NCBI GenBank assembly: GCA_022828125.1
Contig: JAJEJD010000011.1
Coordinates: forward strand, 1-36,864
From: a bacterium
Lineage (GTDB): Bacteria > UBA8248
DNA: 36,864 bases
Direction of reading: 5' to 3'
The notes below the pieces were generated by a model. That model made no database searches and was not told the DNA's origin. It saw only the letters and a list, made by a program, of their open reading frames with translations. The translations under genes were made by a program, and so were the position numbers. Positions within the stretch are counted from its first letter, which is position 1. Every line of letters begins with the position of its first letter. Shown one piece after another: positions 1-8,749 of this stretch.

Positions 1-2
1 CG

Positions 3-1066
3 TGGCGCACGTCGACGATCGCGCGGCCCGGCGACCGGGGCGGGGACACGTGGGGCGACCTGCCGCTGATGTTCCGGGCGGGCAGCGACTCGTGGATCCC
101 CGGCAGCTACGATCCGGTCACACGGACCCTCTTCCACGGCACGGCGCAGGCGAAGCCGTGGGCAACCGTGGTGCGGGGCACCGACGGGGACGCGCTCTAC
201 ACCAATTCGACGCTCGCCCTCGACCCGGCGACGGGCGAGATGAAGTGGTACTTCCAGACCTGCCGGCCGAGTCGCTCGACATGGACGAGGTGTTCGAGCG
301 GATCCTCGTCGACTACGACGGGCAGCGCTCGGTCTTCACGATGGGCAAGATGGCGGTGCTCTGGGAGCTCGACCTCGAGACCGGCGCGTTCCGCAGCGCC
401 CACGATCTCGGCTACCAGACCTTCGCCGACGTCGACCCCGAGACGGGCGCCGTTACGTACCGCGAGGGGACGGTCCCCGAACTCTACGAAGAGGTCTTCT
501 GGTGCCCCAGCACGTCCGGATTCAAGAGCTGGCGCGCCATGTCGTACCACCCGGAGCTCGAGGCCTTCTTCATCCCCATCATCCTCAACTGCGAGACGGG
601 CGTCTTCGGTCCCGTGGACAGAGTGGAGGGCGGGGGCGGGACCGGACCCGTCCGCCGGACCAACCACATGCACCCCGCGAGCCCCGAGCACCTCGGCGAG
701 TTCCTCGCCATGAGCATTCGGACCGGCGAGGTGCTGTGGCGTCATCGGACCCGCACGCCGATCAACAGCGCAGCGCTCACGACCGCGGGCGGGATCGCGG
801 TGGCCGGCGACTGGGACCGGCACCTGTACATCTTCGACGCCGCGACCGGCGACATCCTCTGGCAGACCCGCCTGTCGACGTCCGTCCAGGGCTTCCCGAT
901 CACCTACGCGGTCGACGGACGGCAGTACATCGCCGTCCCCGTTGGAAGCGGCGGCGGGAGCTGGGGCACGATGCTCCCCGCCGACCTCACGCCGGAGAAG
1001 CAGCGTCCGGTGGGCTCCAACGCGCTCTACGTCTTTGCGCTGCCGGAACCCGGAGGCGCTCCGTAG
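3..1066 (+). CDS. PQQ-dependent alcohol dehydrogenase (quinoprotein), 5'-truncated and frameshifted
   Basis: C-terminal part of a quinoprotein (methanol/ethanol dehydrogenase-like) eight-bladed propeller enzyme; the family oxidises primary alcohols in the periplasm using PQQ and a metal ion. The start lies before the window. Frame 3 gives family-typical sequence with GDTWGDLPLMFRAGSDSWIP, GSYDP, TAQAKPW and TLALDPATGEMKWYFQ. At about 258 the good frame moves to frame 2, which continues LPAESLDMDE, TGEVLWRHRT, a DWDRHLYIFDAATGDILWQ blade and the end SNALYVFALPEPGG. Between codon CAG (255-257) and codon CTG (260-262) only two bases (AC) stand where a codon is expected; a CAC histidine that lost one C would restore the frame. 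This is a genuine degraded gene or a one-base sequencing/assembly error. The following flavoprotein starts about 0.2 kb downstream on the same strand. The family call is firm, the substrate is not. Confidence 0.85.
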   Translation, partial: AHVDDRAARRPGRGHVGRPAADVPGGQRLVDPRQLRSGHTDPLPRHGAGEAVGNRGAGHRRGRALHQFDARPRPGDGRDEVVLPDLPAESLDMDEVFERILVDYDGQRSVFTMGKMAVLWELDLETGAFRSAHDLGYQTFADVDPETGAVTYREGTVPELYEEVFWCPSTSGFKSWRAMSYHPELEAFFIPIILNCETGVFGPVDRVEGGGGTGPVRRTNHMHPASPEHLGEFLAMSIRTGEVLWRHRTRTPINSAALTTAGGIAVAGDWDRHLYIFDAATGDILWQTRLSTSVQGFPITYAVDGRQYIAVPVGSGGGSWGTMLPADLTPEKQRPVGSNALYVFALPEPGGAP

Positions 1067-1278
1067 GTCTCCCCCGCCGGCTCGGCATCGCGGCGTCCCC
1101 TCCCCGGGCGTGCACCAGCTCGCTGAATCTGCACCGGGCAGACGTCGATCTCGTCGATCGCCACGTCCATCCGCATCCCGACGTTGACCCCCTGCAGCCA
1201 GGGCAGGATGTCGTCATCACGCTGTGAGCATCGACCGTGCAGGACCTCGGTGACAACAACGCGGACCGCGGCTCGCCG

Positions 1279-3792
1279 GTGACTCCCGCGCGGGCGACCA
1301 TCGCCGTGATCGGCGCCGGCATCGTCGGCAACTGCCTGGTCGGGCACCTGGCCGAGCTCGGGTGGAAGGATCTGCTGCTGCTCGACAAGGGGCCGCTGCC
1401 GAATCCCGGAGGCTCCACCGGCCACGCGTCGAACTTCATCTTCCCCACCGACCACAACCGCGAGATCGCGATGCTGACCCTGGAGAGCCAGCGCCAGTAT
1501 GCCGGGCTCGGCGTAAACACGACATGCGGCGGAATCGAGGTGGCGCGCACCGCGGCCCGCATGGAGGAGCTGCGGCGCCGGATGACGTCGGCGCGGGTGT
1601 GGGGAATCGAGGCCGAGCTGCTCACGCCCGCCGAGGTCGTCGCCAAGGTGCCCTACGTCAACGGCGACGCCATCCTGGGCGGCTTCTACACGCCGAGCGT
1701 GTCGGTGGTCGACTCGGTGCGGGCGGGGACCATCCTGCGCGAGCGGGCGCAGGCGCGGGGCGTGCTCACGGTGCTGGACAACACCGAGGTCACCGGACTG
1801 GCGGTGTCACGACCGCCGTTCGGCCGCCCCCGCATCCGCGCCGTGGTGACCGCGGGCGGCGAAATCGAGGTGGAGCGGGTGGTCATCGCGTGCGGCGTCT
1901 GGAGTCCGCGCCTCGCCGCCATGGCCGGCGCGACGATCCCGCTCGCCCCGGCGGTGCATCAGATGGTCGACATGGGGCCGATCGACCTCCTGCACAGGAC
2001 AGGGAACGAGATCGGCTATCCGATCGTGCGCGACATGGACACGTTCATGTACGAGCGGCAGAGTCACGAGGCGATGGAGATCGGCTCGTACGCCCATCGC
2101 CCCATCCTGGTGCGGCCCGACGACATCCCCTCCAACGCGGAGGCGGAGCGGACGCCCACCGAGCTGCCCTTCACCGGCGACGACTTCGCCCCGCAGCTCG
2201 AACACGCCCGGACGATCATGGGCGAGCTGCTCGCCGGTTCCGAAATGCAGTATTCGGTGAACGGACTGCTCTCCCTGACGCCTGATGCGCGGCAGGTGCT
2301 GGGCGAGACCGCCGAGGTGGAGAAGCTCTGGTCGGCGGCGGCCGTCTGGATCAAGGAGGGCCCCGGCACGGCGCGCCTGATCGCCGAGTGGATCACCCAC
2401 GGCTATCCGCGCCTGTGCGACCCGCACGGCTCGGACATCACGCGGTTCTACCCGCACGAGCGGACCGAGCAGCACATCCGGCAGCGCTGCCGCGAGCACT
2501 TCAACAAGACGTACGGCATCGTGCACCCGCGCGAGCAGTGGGCGTCGGAGCGCGGCATGCACCGGGCGCCGTTCCACGACCGCACCGCGGAGCTGGGCGC
2601 CGAATTCTTCGAGGCGCACGGCTGGGAGCGGCCCCAGTGGTACGAGTCGAACGAGGACTTGGTCGACCGCTACGGCGTTTCGGACCGACCGCACGAATGG
2701 GACCGCCGCTGGTGGTCGCCGATCATCAACGCGGAGCATCTCCACATGCGGGAGAAAGCCGGGATCGTGGATTTGAGCGCCTTCCAGATCTTCGACGTCT
2801 CAGGGCCCGGCGTCGTGCCCTACCTGGAGCGGTTGACGGTCAACCCCTGCGACCGTCCGGTAGGCAGCTCGATCTACACCCCGCTGCTGACGCCGGAGGG
2901 CGGTATCCGCGCCGACCTCACCATACAGAGACTGGCGGACGACCGGTTCCGGGTGGTGACCGGCGTCTTCGACGGCGCGCGCGACGAGGTCTGGTTCCGC
3001 CGCCATCTGCCCGGGGACGGCTCGGTCCAGTTCGAGAACCTCTCCTCGGCGCTCTGCACCATCGGGGTATGGGGGCCGGACGCCCGCGCGCTGCTCTCAG
3101 GCATTGCGGACGCCCCGCTGACGCAGGAGGCGTTTCCCTACGGGACGACGCAGGAGGTGATCATCGACGGCGTGCCGGCGACGATGCTGCGCATTTCCTA
3201 CGTGGGCGAGAGCGGGTGGGAGATCTACGCGCCTACGCCGCACGGCGCGCGCCTGTGGGACGCGATCCGGGAGGCGGGCCGCGCCTTCGACGCCCGGCCC
3301 GTCGGCATCGGCGTCTACGGCACGACGGGACGCCTGGAGAAGGGATACGCGCTCATGGGCGCCGATCTCACGTCGGAGTACTCGCCGGTGGAGGCGGGCC
3401 TGGCGCGGCCCCGCGTGAAGGACGCGGAATTCATCGGGAAAGAGGCCTACCTGCAGGCGCGCGACGAAGGTCCGGCGGCGAAGCTGTGTACGCTGACGGT
3501 CGACGACCATGCCGGCGAATCAGGTACACCCCGGTTCCCCGCCGCCAGCAGCGAGCCGATCCTCACACTCGAGGGGGAGCGCCTCGTCGACGCCAATGGA
3601 AGAGAATCCTTCGTCACCTCGGCCGGCGCGGGACCCTCCCTCGGCCAATACCTCCTGCTGGCCTATCTGCCGGTCGAGCAGGCGGCGGCCGGCGCCAGGC
3701 TGCAGGTGCAATACATGAACGAGCGCTTCCCGGTGAGCGTGGCTTCGCGCTCGGCGATGTTCGACCCCGAGAACGCCCGCATGAAAGCATAG
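1279..3792 (+). CDS. FAD-dependent oxidoreductase with GcvT C-terminal domain (dimethylglycine/sarcosine dehydrogenase-like)
   Basis: Two-domain flavoenzyme of about 837 residues, the usual size of dimethylglycine dehydrogenase-type proteins. These demethylate N-methylated amines at an N-terminal FAD (DAO-type) domain and pass the one-carbon unit to tetrahydrofolate in a C-terminal aminomethyltransferase (GcvT) domain. Visible: the dinucleotide-binding motif AVIGAGIVGN at residues 9-18, then GGSTGHASNF, whose histidine (about residue 49) lies where DMGDH attaches FAD covalently. The second half has GcvT features: MREKAGIVDLSAFQIFDVSG, YVGESGWEIY, GIGVYGTTGRLEKGY. The GTG at 1279 is chosen because it puts the FAD motif about 10 residues from the N-terminus; a GTG at 1237 in the same frame is the alternative. 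Neither has a clear Shine-Dalgarno. Substrate (dimethylglycine, sarcosine or another methylamine) is unproven. Confidence 0.88.
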   Translation: MTPARATIAVIGAGIVGNCLVGHLAELGWKDLLLLDKGPLPNPGGSTGHASNFIFPTDHNREIAMLTLESQRQYAGLGVNTTCGGIEVARTAARMEELRRRMTSARVWGIEAELLTPAEVVAKVPYVNGDAILGGFYTPSVSVVDSVRAGTILRERAQARGVLTVLDNTEVTGLAVSRPPFGRPRIRAVVTAGGEIEVERVVIACGVWSPRLAAMAGATIPLAPAVHQMVDMGPIDLLHRTGNEIGYPIVRDMDTFMYERQSHEAMEIGSYAHRPILVRPDDIPSNAEAERTPTELPFTGDDFAPQLEHARTIMGELLAGSEMQYSVNGLLSLTPDARQVLGETAEVEKLWSAAAVWIKEGPGTARLIAEWITHGYPRLCDPHGSDITRFYPHERTEQHIRQRCREHFNKTYGIVHPREQWASERGMHRAPFHDRTAELGAEFFEAHGWERPQWYESNEDLVDRYGVSDRPHEWDRRWWSPIINAEHLHMREKAGIVDLSAFQIFDVSGPGVVPYLERLTVNPCDRPVGSSIYTPLLTPEGGIRADLTIQRLADDRFRVVTGVFDGARDEVWFRRHLPGDGSVQFENLSSALCTIGVWGPDARALLSGIADAPLTQEAFPYGTTQEVIIDGVPATMLRISYVGESGWEIYAPTPHGARLWDAIREAGRAFDARPVGIGVYGTTGRLEKGYALMGADLTSEYSPVEAGLARPRVKDAEFIGKEAYLQARDEGPAAKLCTLTVDDHAGESGTPRFPAASSEPILTLEGERLVDANGRESFVTSAGAGPSLGQYLLLAYLPVEQAAAGARLQVQYMNERFPVSVASRSAMFDPENARMKA

Positions 3793-3880
3793 CCGGACGA
3801 GGCGCCGGACGGCTTGGCTAGCCGACGGGAGAGAAGAGAAGCACCCCTTGGGGGCTTTGCCATCCAGGGAACAGGAGGAA

Positions 3881-4035
3881 TCAACTCCCCCCTTGAGGGG
3901 GAGTCGAAGAGCTAAGGGCGAAAGCCCGCAAGCGATTCGGTGGGGGGACGTGCCACAGAAAAAACTCCCCCCACCGGTTCGGTTTCGGGCAAAAACCCCC
4001 TCACCTCACCGACTCCCCCTCAAGGGGGGAGTGAA
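3881..4035. repeat. Palindromic repeat family B, copy 1 (MITE/REP-like)
   Basis: Fills most of the gap between the flavoprotein stop (3792) and the convergent MmgE/PrpD stop (4113). The outer arms, about 25 bases at 3881-3906 and 4010-4034, are near-perfect reverse complements built around CTCCCCCCTTGAGGGGGAG. Nested arms CGGTGGGGGG (3938-3947) and CCCCCCACCG (3967-3976) are perfect reverse complements. A second copy with the same outer and inner arms but different filler is at 32143-32304. No protein is encoded. A single transcript through it would fold into a long hairpin, so a role at the convergent gene ends is possible but unproven. Confidence 0.85.
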
Positions 4036-4112
4036 TCCTCTCTGCTGAATTGGAAAAATCTTAAGAGGGGGTGTGAAATCTCCTCCCTCATCGGACAACT
4101 CTGTATACTTCC

Positions 4113-5456
4113 CTACGAACCTGCCTCACCCACCGCCTGCTCGAACACCACCACCGGATCGAAGTCCGCGATATCTATCTGTGGCAAGGAAACGCCGGCG
4201 TAGGCGCCCGCCGCATGGAACTTCTCGAGCAGTTCCGCATCGCTCAGCGGTCTCTCCGGCATCCCGCGGGCCACCCCGCAAAAGCCGGTGGCGGAGCGGC
4301 CATCACTGAGCGTCAGTGTGAGGCGGATGCTTTCCGGGTATTTCGCGCGCATGGCTTCGGTGGAAAGGTCAGGCGCGCGCTTCACGCTCACCCGCGCCAT
4401 GAGGGAGGACATCTGCGGGCTCACGGCGCCGGGCGCCAGGTCCTCGAACCGCACCCGCCCGTGGATAGCGGCGCAGGCCAGGGCGTAAGGCAGGCTGAAC
4501 TGCATCTCCTGCGGCGTGGCCGGGTTCGGGAAGACGAGACTCTCATGGACGAGCTTCGGCACTTCGGCATGAACCCCTGCGACCTCGTTCACGCTCGCGC
4601 CGAGTTCGGCCATGAGTTCGTTCATCTGCTCGATGGCCGCGAGCGCCGCCGAACATACAGGGCTTGTCTTGAACAGCAGGCCCGGATCGCACAGGCGCCA
4701 GCGTTTGCCGATGGTTTCGAGTTCAGCCTCTACGGCGACGCCCCGGTTGAGCAACTTCAGGAAACCCCGGCTATCCTCGAACGCGTCTTCCGGCCCGGTA
4801 AGCCCGGCCCCGGCCGCCCTAGCGAGCGTAACGGCTCGTCGCGCGGTCTCCCCGACGAGCAGGGGCTTGGCGTCCGTGCCGAGCACCGCCTTTCCGCCGC
4901 CTGTGGCGGCTGTGGCCAGGCCGATCGCGCTCGTCATCGCGTCCTCATCGAGTTCCAGCAGATGTCCTGCGGCGGCGGTCGCGCCCGTGAGACCGAAAGT
5001 CACCGTGCTCCACCAGCCGTCGAAATAGTGCGCATGCGTGCATATATCGGCGAGGGTGTACGCCACCTCCGAGCCCGCGACGAAGGCGCGGCGAAGCGCG
5101 TCGGCGCCGGAGCCTGTTTCCTGCGCAAGCGCCATGGCGGCGGGGAGCACCACCGCCGAGCCGTGCATGATGCCCGTGTAGGAGGTGTCGTCGAAGTCCC
5201 AGACGTGCGCCGCCGTTCCGTTGACGAGCGCCGCGCCTTCGGGGTCCGCCCGCCCGCCGGTCGCGAGCGTCGCCTTCCCCTCCCCGCGCGTCGTCACCTC
5301 GGCCAGGGCCCGCACCGATGGATGGGCGCCCCCCGCGAGCATGACGCCCAGGGTGTCGAGCATGGCCCTGTCCGCAGCCGTCTTGACCTCGGAATCGACC
5401 CGCTCCAGACCGCAGGCAAACCTCGCGAAACGCCGGGCGATTGACCGTGTTTTCAT
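4113..5456 (-). CDS. MmgE/PrpD family protein
   Basis: 447-residue cytoplasmic protein of the MmgE/PrpD family, which includes 2-methylcitrate dehydratase and cis-aconitate decarboxylase/isomerase-type enzymes. Family features: an early DTLGVMLAGG stretch, GTAAHVWDFDDT near residue 85 followed by HGSAVVLPAAMALAQ, then FAGSEVAY-like and GLAT segments, CDPGLLFKTSPVCSAALAAI in the middle, and PYALACAAIHG before a C-terminal domain with SDGRSATG. Length is normal for the family. The ATG at 5456 is the only sensible start; no strong ribosome-binding site is visible. It stands alone, with repeats on both sides, and no methylcitrate-cycle partners are nearby, so a propionate role cannot be inferred. 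Substrate unknown. Confidence 0.88.
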   Translation of the reverse strand: MKTRSIARRFARFACGLERVDSEVKTAADRAMLDTLGVMLAGGAHPSVRALAEVTTRGEGKATLATGGRADPEGAALVNGTAAHVWDFDDTSYTGIMHGSAVVLPAAMALAQETGSGADALRRAFVAGSEVAYTLADICTHAHYFDGWWSTVTFGLTGATAAAGHLLELDEDAMTSAIGLATAATGGGKAVLGTDAKPLLVGETARRAVTLARAAGAGLTGPEDAFEDSRGFLKLLNRGVAVEAELETIGKRWRLCDPGLLFKTSPVCSAALAAIEQMNELMAELGASVNEVAGVHAEVPKLVHESLVFPNPATPQEMQFSLPYALACAAIHGRVRFEDLAPGAVSPQMSSLMARVSVKRAPDLSTEAMRAKYPESIRLTLTLSDGRSATGFCGVARGMPERPLSDAELLEKFHAAGAYAGVSLPQIDIADFDPVVVFEQAVGEAGS

Positions 5457-5728
5457 ACGGCGGCGGTCCGGGCGGATGGCGTGGATTTCGCGCGGCAGTC
5501 CTGATCGAGCATGTTCCGAAACACCGGGGCGGGAGGAAACGAGGCCATAACGGAGATTACCGCCATGGGTTCCGCCAAGAATATACCATTCGGGATATTT
5601 CGGGAATCAAGAAACCACAAGGGTTATGAGAAAACGCTCGTATGTCGGTGGGCGTCCATGCAGGACACGCTCGTTCGTCTCCAAGGGGCGTTACCCGACC
5701 GGGAGAAATACGCCCGTCACCTCCTCCA

Positions 5729-6042
5729 GGGGGTTGTTGAAAAAGTCCTTGCCCGACTTTCGAGATCGTTCGCCATAGGGACAGGTCGCGACCTGTCCCT
5801 ACAAAGGCAACCCCCCCTACCCCCCCTTGACAGGGGGGCAAGAAAGAGCAAAACCCCGGCGAGGAGGGAGCAAGAAAAAAAGAAGGCTCCCCCCGACAGG
5901 GGGGAACAACAAAAAGACCCCCCTGACAAGGGGGGGTAGGGGGGGTTGCTTTTGTCCCCTGACAAGAGGGGTTGGGGAGTTGATCGCGGCCACGCTGGGA
6001 GCGTTCGCTCCCTTGATAAAGGCCTTTTACAACAAGCCCTCC
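5729..6042. repeat. Palindromic repeat family A, copy 1, with a nested 22-bp palindrome
   Basis: Occupies the non-coding gap between the MmgE/PrpD start (5456) and the DCC gene stop (6043); I see nothing in 5457-5728. The left end carries GTTGTTGAAAAAGTCC and the right end ends in CTTTTACAACAAGCCC. Core arms are at 5808-5838 (CCCCCCTAC, a C-run, TTGACAGGGGGG) and 5918-5949 (CCCCCCTGACAAGGGGGGG, TAGGGGGGGTTG). Nested inside at 5778-5799 is a perfect 22-bp palindrome, GGGACAGGTCG/CGACCTGTCCC, of the GTAGGG-ended family C. The element ends within a few bases of the neighbouring stop codon. Short ORFs here, giving NPPYPPLSGG-type peptides, are repeat translations, not genes. Confidence 0.82.
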
Positions 6043-6462
6043 TCAGTCGAGCCCCCTCCTCCCCCTCACCCACAGCGCCGCGCGGCGCAATCTTTGGAAC
6101 CAGGGGTATAGAGCGCGGACGCGCGCGGGATTCGAGGCGAACCATTTGGAGAGCCTCCCGAACCAGCCGGCGCCGCTCGTCATTGCCTCGAGCGCCGTCA
6201 TCGCCTCGGCCCCCTGATAGCGCCGGCCTCCCGAGACGAGCACCATCCCCTCATCGACCTCGCAACCCTGTGCGCGCAACCCGGCGAGAAGTTCGGGCGC
6301 CTGGTTCGCGTCGATCAGCGTCAGAGGACGTCCGCTCGGCGTCTCGAACCCGGATTTTCGCGCATAGAAGCTACAGAACGGGCACTCGCCGTCATAGAGC
6401 AGAAAGTCGTCCCGTGAGGCCTCATCGGCGGGTTCGGTGCGCCCGGCTTCGGGTGCAGTCAT
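6043..6462 (-). CDS. Thiol-disulfide oxidoreductase-like DCC family protein (DUF393)
   Basis: 139-residue protein of the DCC (DUF393) family, proposed from its cysteine pair to act in thiol-disulfide exchange; the actual role is not established. The hallmark DGECPFC sits at residues 24-30 in LLYDGECPFCSFYARK, followed by a LIDAN segment, EGMVLVSGGRRYQGAEA and a C-terminal stretch FASNPARVRALYPWFQRLR. The ATG at 6462 is preferred over the longer open frame to 6672 because GGAGGAGG lies just ahead of it and the extra 70 residues run through a repeat. Length matches the family. The stop codon directly abuts repeat A copy 1. Monocistronic as far as can be seen. Confidence 0.88.
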   Translation of the reverse strand: MTAPEAGRTEPADEASRDDFLLYDGECPFCSFYARKSGFETPSGRPLTLIDANQAPELLAGLRAQGCEVDEGMVLVSGGRRYQGAEAMTALEAMTSGAGWFGRLSKWFASNPARVRALYPWFQRLRRAALWVRGRRGLD

Positions 6463-6587
6463 CGTCGCCTCCTCCAATCCCTGGCTCGCATTCTCCGCGC
6501 GTGATGGAATCGAAGCAAGCGTTTGCGGTAAGTGGCGGCTATTCGTGTGTTGGGTGTCTGGAATAATAGTTAGGAGAGATTGCTTTT

Positions 6588-6688
6588 GTAGGGGCGGACC
6601 CATGTGTCCGCCCGCCTTTATACCCGCCGGAAAACTGTTTGATGAAACGAGGCGAACGCATAGGGCGGACACTCAGATCCGCCCCTAC
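6588..6688. repeat. GTAGGG-ended palindromic repeat family C, copy
   Basis: About 100 bases bounded by GTAGGGGCGGACC at the left and TCCGCCCCTAC at the right, which are reverse complements, with a second inverted pair (GTCCGCCC and AGGGCGGAC) inside. It sits in the gap between the DCC gene start (6462) and the gamma-glutamyltransferase stop (6735). Related ends occur at 5778-5799, 20618-20711 and 29388-29417. Non-coding. Confidence 0.7.
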
Positions 6689-6734
6689 GGGTGGTTCGTT
6701 TCTGAACCTTGAGGAAGATTGCAGGCGAGGCCCC

Positions 6735-8501
6735 CTACCACCCCACAGCGTAGGACTCGCGCCTCGGGTCGGCTCCTGCGAGCAGGAAACCCGTCTCGGG
6801 GTCTTTCACGATCGCGCAGACGCTGCCGGGCGGCCAGCTGAAATCGGGCCACGAACCCATCTTGTAGCCCATCTCGGAGAGCGCGCCGCCTGCGTCGCTC
6901 AGAAGCCGCGCCTCCGCCCGCGCGCTCGCGGGTTCGTAGGCATGGGGCCAGAAGGAGTTGGGGAAATTGGCGGTGGCCGCCCTCGGCGCTTCGATCGCCA
7001 TCTGGGGCGACATATCGAACAGGACGTGGTTCAGGAACACCTGCAGCATGGCCTGGGGCTGGACGTCGCCGCCCGGGGTGCCCAGCGTCATGTAAAACGC
7101 GCCGTCCTTGAGCGTGAGCGCGGGGTTCGGCGTGAGCCTCGGCCGCTTCCAGGGCGCGAGACAACTCGGGTGCGCCGGGTCGAGCCAGCTTTGAGAGCCG
7201 CGCCCCGAGACGGTCGCGCCGACACCAGGGACGAAGGGCATTGAGTTCGCGGGGTCGGAAGGCGTGCAGGAAAAAGCGTTTCCCTCCGAATCCACCGCCG
7301 TGCAGTAGGAGGTGTCGTGCTGGTATTCAGCCCCTGAAGCTTGCGGAACCCTGTGCGCGCCGTCATAGCGCCACGGATGGGCGCCCCCCTGTTGCGCCCA
7401 GGGGTCCCCGGGCTCGGGCATGTCGGGAAACGCGTTATCCATATCGACCCGCTCCGCCTGTTTTGCGGCGTATTCTTTGGAGAGAAGGCCGTCTATCGGC
7501 ACGTCCACGAACTCAGGATCCCCGATGAAGGCTTCCCTGTCCGCAAACGCGAGGTTGAGCGCACTCATGAGCGCGTGGAGGTAGCCTGCGGAATTGTGGC
7601 CGAGAGCCAAGAGGTCGAAATTGGCGAGAATGTTCATCGCCTGAAGCAGCGTCGGCCCCTGGCACCAGGGGCCGCAGGCGTAGACCTCGTGGCCCAGAAA
7701 TTCCGTCACCACGGGTTCTTCTTCCAAGACATGGAAATCAGCGAGATCCTCCATCGTCATCAGGCCGCCGTTTTTCTGGATGAAATCCACCATCAGGCGG
7801 GCCGTCTCCCCGGTATAGACCTCATCGCGCGCCGCTCGCACGCCCCCGCCACGTCCGCCGCCCGCCCTTTGCTCCGCGCGCACCATGCGCCGCATCGTCT
7901 CGGCCAGATCGGGAATCCGCACCCGCCCGCCCACGGGGATGAGTTCGCCGCCGGGGAAATAGACGGGCCGCGTCGATTCCCAGCGGTAGTAGTCTTGTTC
8001 CGCCGATTTGATGTGCTCGTGCATGAAGTGGTGCATAGGAAAGCCATCTTGGGCCAGGGAGATGGCGTCCCCGGCCACATCGGCGAAGGTCATCGTGCCG
8101 TAGCTCGCAAGCGCCGTGAGCCAGGCGTCTATCGCCGCGGGCGTGACGGCGCGGCGAACGCCCGGGGGAATCTCACCATTGCAGTTTTTCTCGAACCATT
8201 CGATAGAGGCCGCCTTGGGCCAGCGGCCCAGGCCGCTGATGGTGAGGACGCGACGCTCTTTCGCGAGGTAGATGATCGTGGGCGCGACGCCCAGGAACGA
8301 CACCATGTCGGAGTGAAGGACGCTCAGGCAGATCCCTGCCGCAACGCCTGCGTCTATCGCGTTGCCTCCCTTCTCCAGGATTCTCAGGCCCGACTGGCTC
8401 GCGTAATGATGGCCGGATGCGACCATCGCCTCGCGCGCCGTGACCTGCGGCCTGTGGGAGATGTATTCGCGTCCCTCGGGGGTGGTGTGGCGAAACGCCA
8501 T
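6735..8501 (-). CDS. Gamma-glutamyltransferase family protein
   Basis: 588-residue Ntn-hydrolase of the gamma-glutamyltranspeptidase family. Known members self-cleave into two subunits, freeing an N-terminal threonine that attacks gamma-glutamyl or acyl amides. Visible: the N-terminal GGNAIDAGVAAG at residues 45-56, GPWCQGPTLLQAMNIL (about 277-292), and the cleavage site HDTSYCTAVDSEGNAFSC with Thr397 as candidate nucleophile. The late TLGTPGGDVQPQA corresponds to the oxyanion/substrate loop. No signal peptide is apparent, so it may be cytoplasmic, unlike classical GGT. A Gly/Arg-rich stretch at about 211-224 looks like a family-atypical insertion. Start ATG 8501 is supported by AGGAG seven bases upstream. 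Specificity (glutathione, cephalosporin-type or another amide) cannot be read from sequence. Confidence 0.9.
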   Translation of the reverse strand: MAFRHTTPEGREYISHRPQVTAREAMVASGHHYASQSGLRILEKGGNAIDAGVAAGICLSVLHSDMVSFLGVAPTIIYLAKERRVLTISGLGRWPKAASIEWFEKNCNGEIPPGVRRAVTPAAIDAWLTALASYGTMTFADVAGDAISLAQDGFPMHHFMHEHIKSAEQDYYRWESTRPVYFPGGELIPVGGRVRIPDLAETMRRMVRAEQRAGGGRGGGVRAARDEVYTGETARLMVDFIQKNGGLMTMEDLADFHVLEEEPVVTEFLGHEVYACGPWCQGPTLLQAMNILANFDLLALGHNSAGYLHALMSALNLAFADREAFIGDPEFVDVPIDGLLSKEYAAKQAERVDMDNAFPDMPEPGDPWAQQGGAHPWRYDGAHRVPQASGAEYQHDTSYCTAVDSEGNAFSCTPSDPANSMPFVPGVGATVSGRGSQSWLDPAHPSCLAPWKRPRLTPNPALTLKDGAFYMTLGTPGGDVQPQAMLQVFLNHVLFDMSPQMAIEAPRAATANFPNSFWPHAYEPASARAEARLLSDAGGALSEMGYKMGSWPDFSWPPGSVCAIVKDPETGFLLAGADPRRESYAVGW

Positions 8502-8591
8502 GGGAGGTCTCCTTGTTTAGGAGGGTAGAGTATTCGCCATCTTGCCAGATGTGTTCAGGGGAGCGCAAAGGGTCAGTTCTGGCGGAGGAGG

Positions 8592-8740
8592 GGCTGTTGA
8601 AAAAGCCTTTTTCAAGGGAATAACCCCCCCTACCCCCCCTTGTCAGGGGGGTAAAAAAAGGCAATGCACCCCCGCCGGGCTGAGGGGTTTGTTTTTTCTT
8701 GCCCCCCTGACAAGGGGGGGTAGGGGGGGTTGCCTTTCAA
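8592..8740. repeat. Palindromic repeat family A, copy 2
   Basis: Begins with CTGTTGAAAAAGCC (8594-8607). Core arms at 8622-8651 and 8702-8731 are inverted copies of the CCCCCCTAC/C-run/TTGTCAGGGGGG motif. The middle holds an AT-rich TTTTTTCTT stretch and a CCGCCGGGCTGAGGGG segment shared with copies 3-5. The distal GGCTTTTTCAAC terminus is missing; the binding-protein stop codon (8750-8752) follows immediately. The gap 8502-8591 holds only the gamma-glutamyltransferase leader. Confidence 0.82.
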
Positions 8741-8749
8741 AGCGAGAGC

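Noticed and set aside
1807-2745. 312-codon open frame on the minus strand
   Set aside because: Antisense to the well-supported flavoprotein; composition is typical of a shadow.
2388-3821. 477-codon plus-strand frame
   Set aside because: Alternative frame of the flavoprotein gene; Arg/Ala-rich low-complexity translation without domains.
8173-8664. Short ORFs within repeats (also near 5827, 26716, 29436, 32201, 36072)
   Set aside because: Translate the C-rich palindromes into NPPYPPLSGG-type peptides; no independent support.
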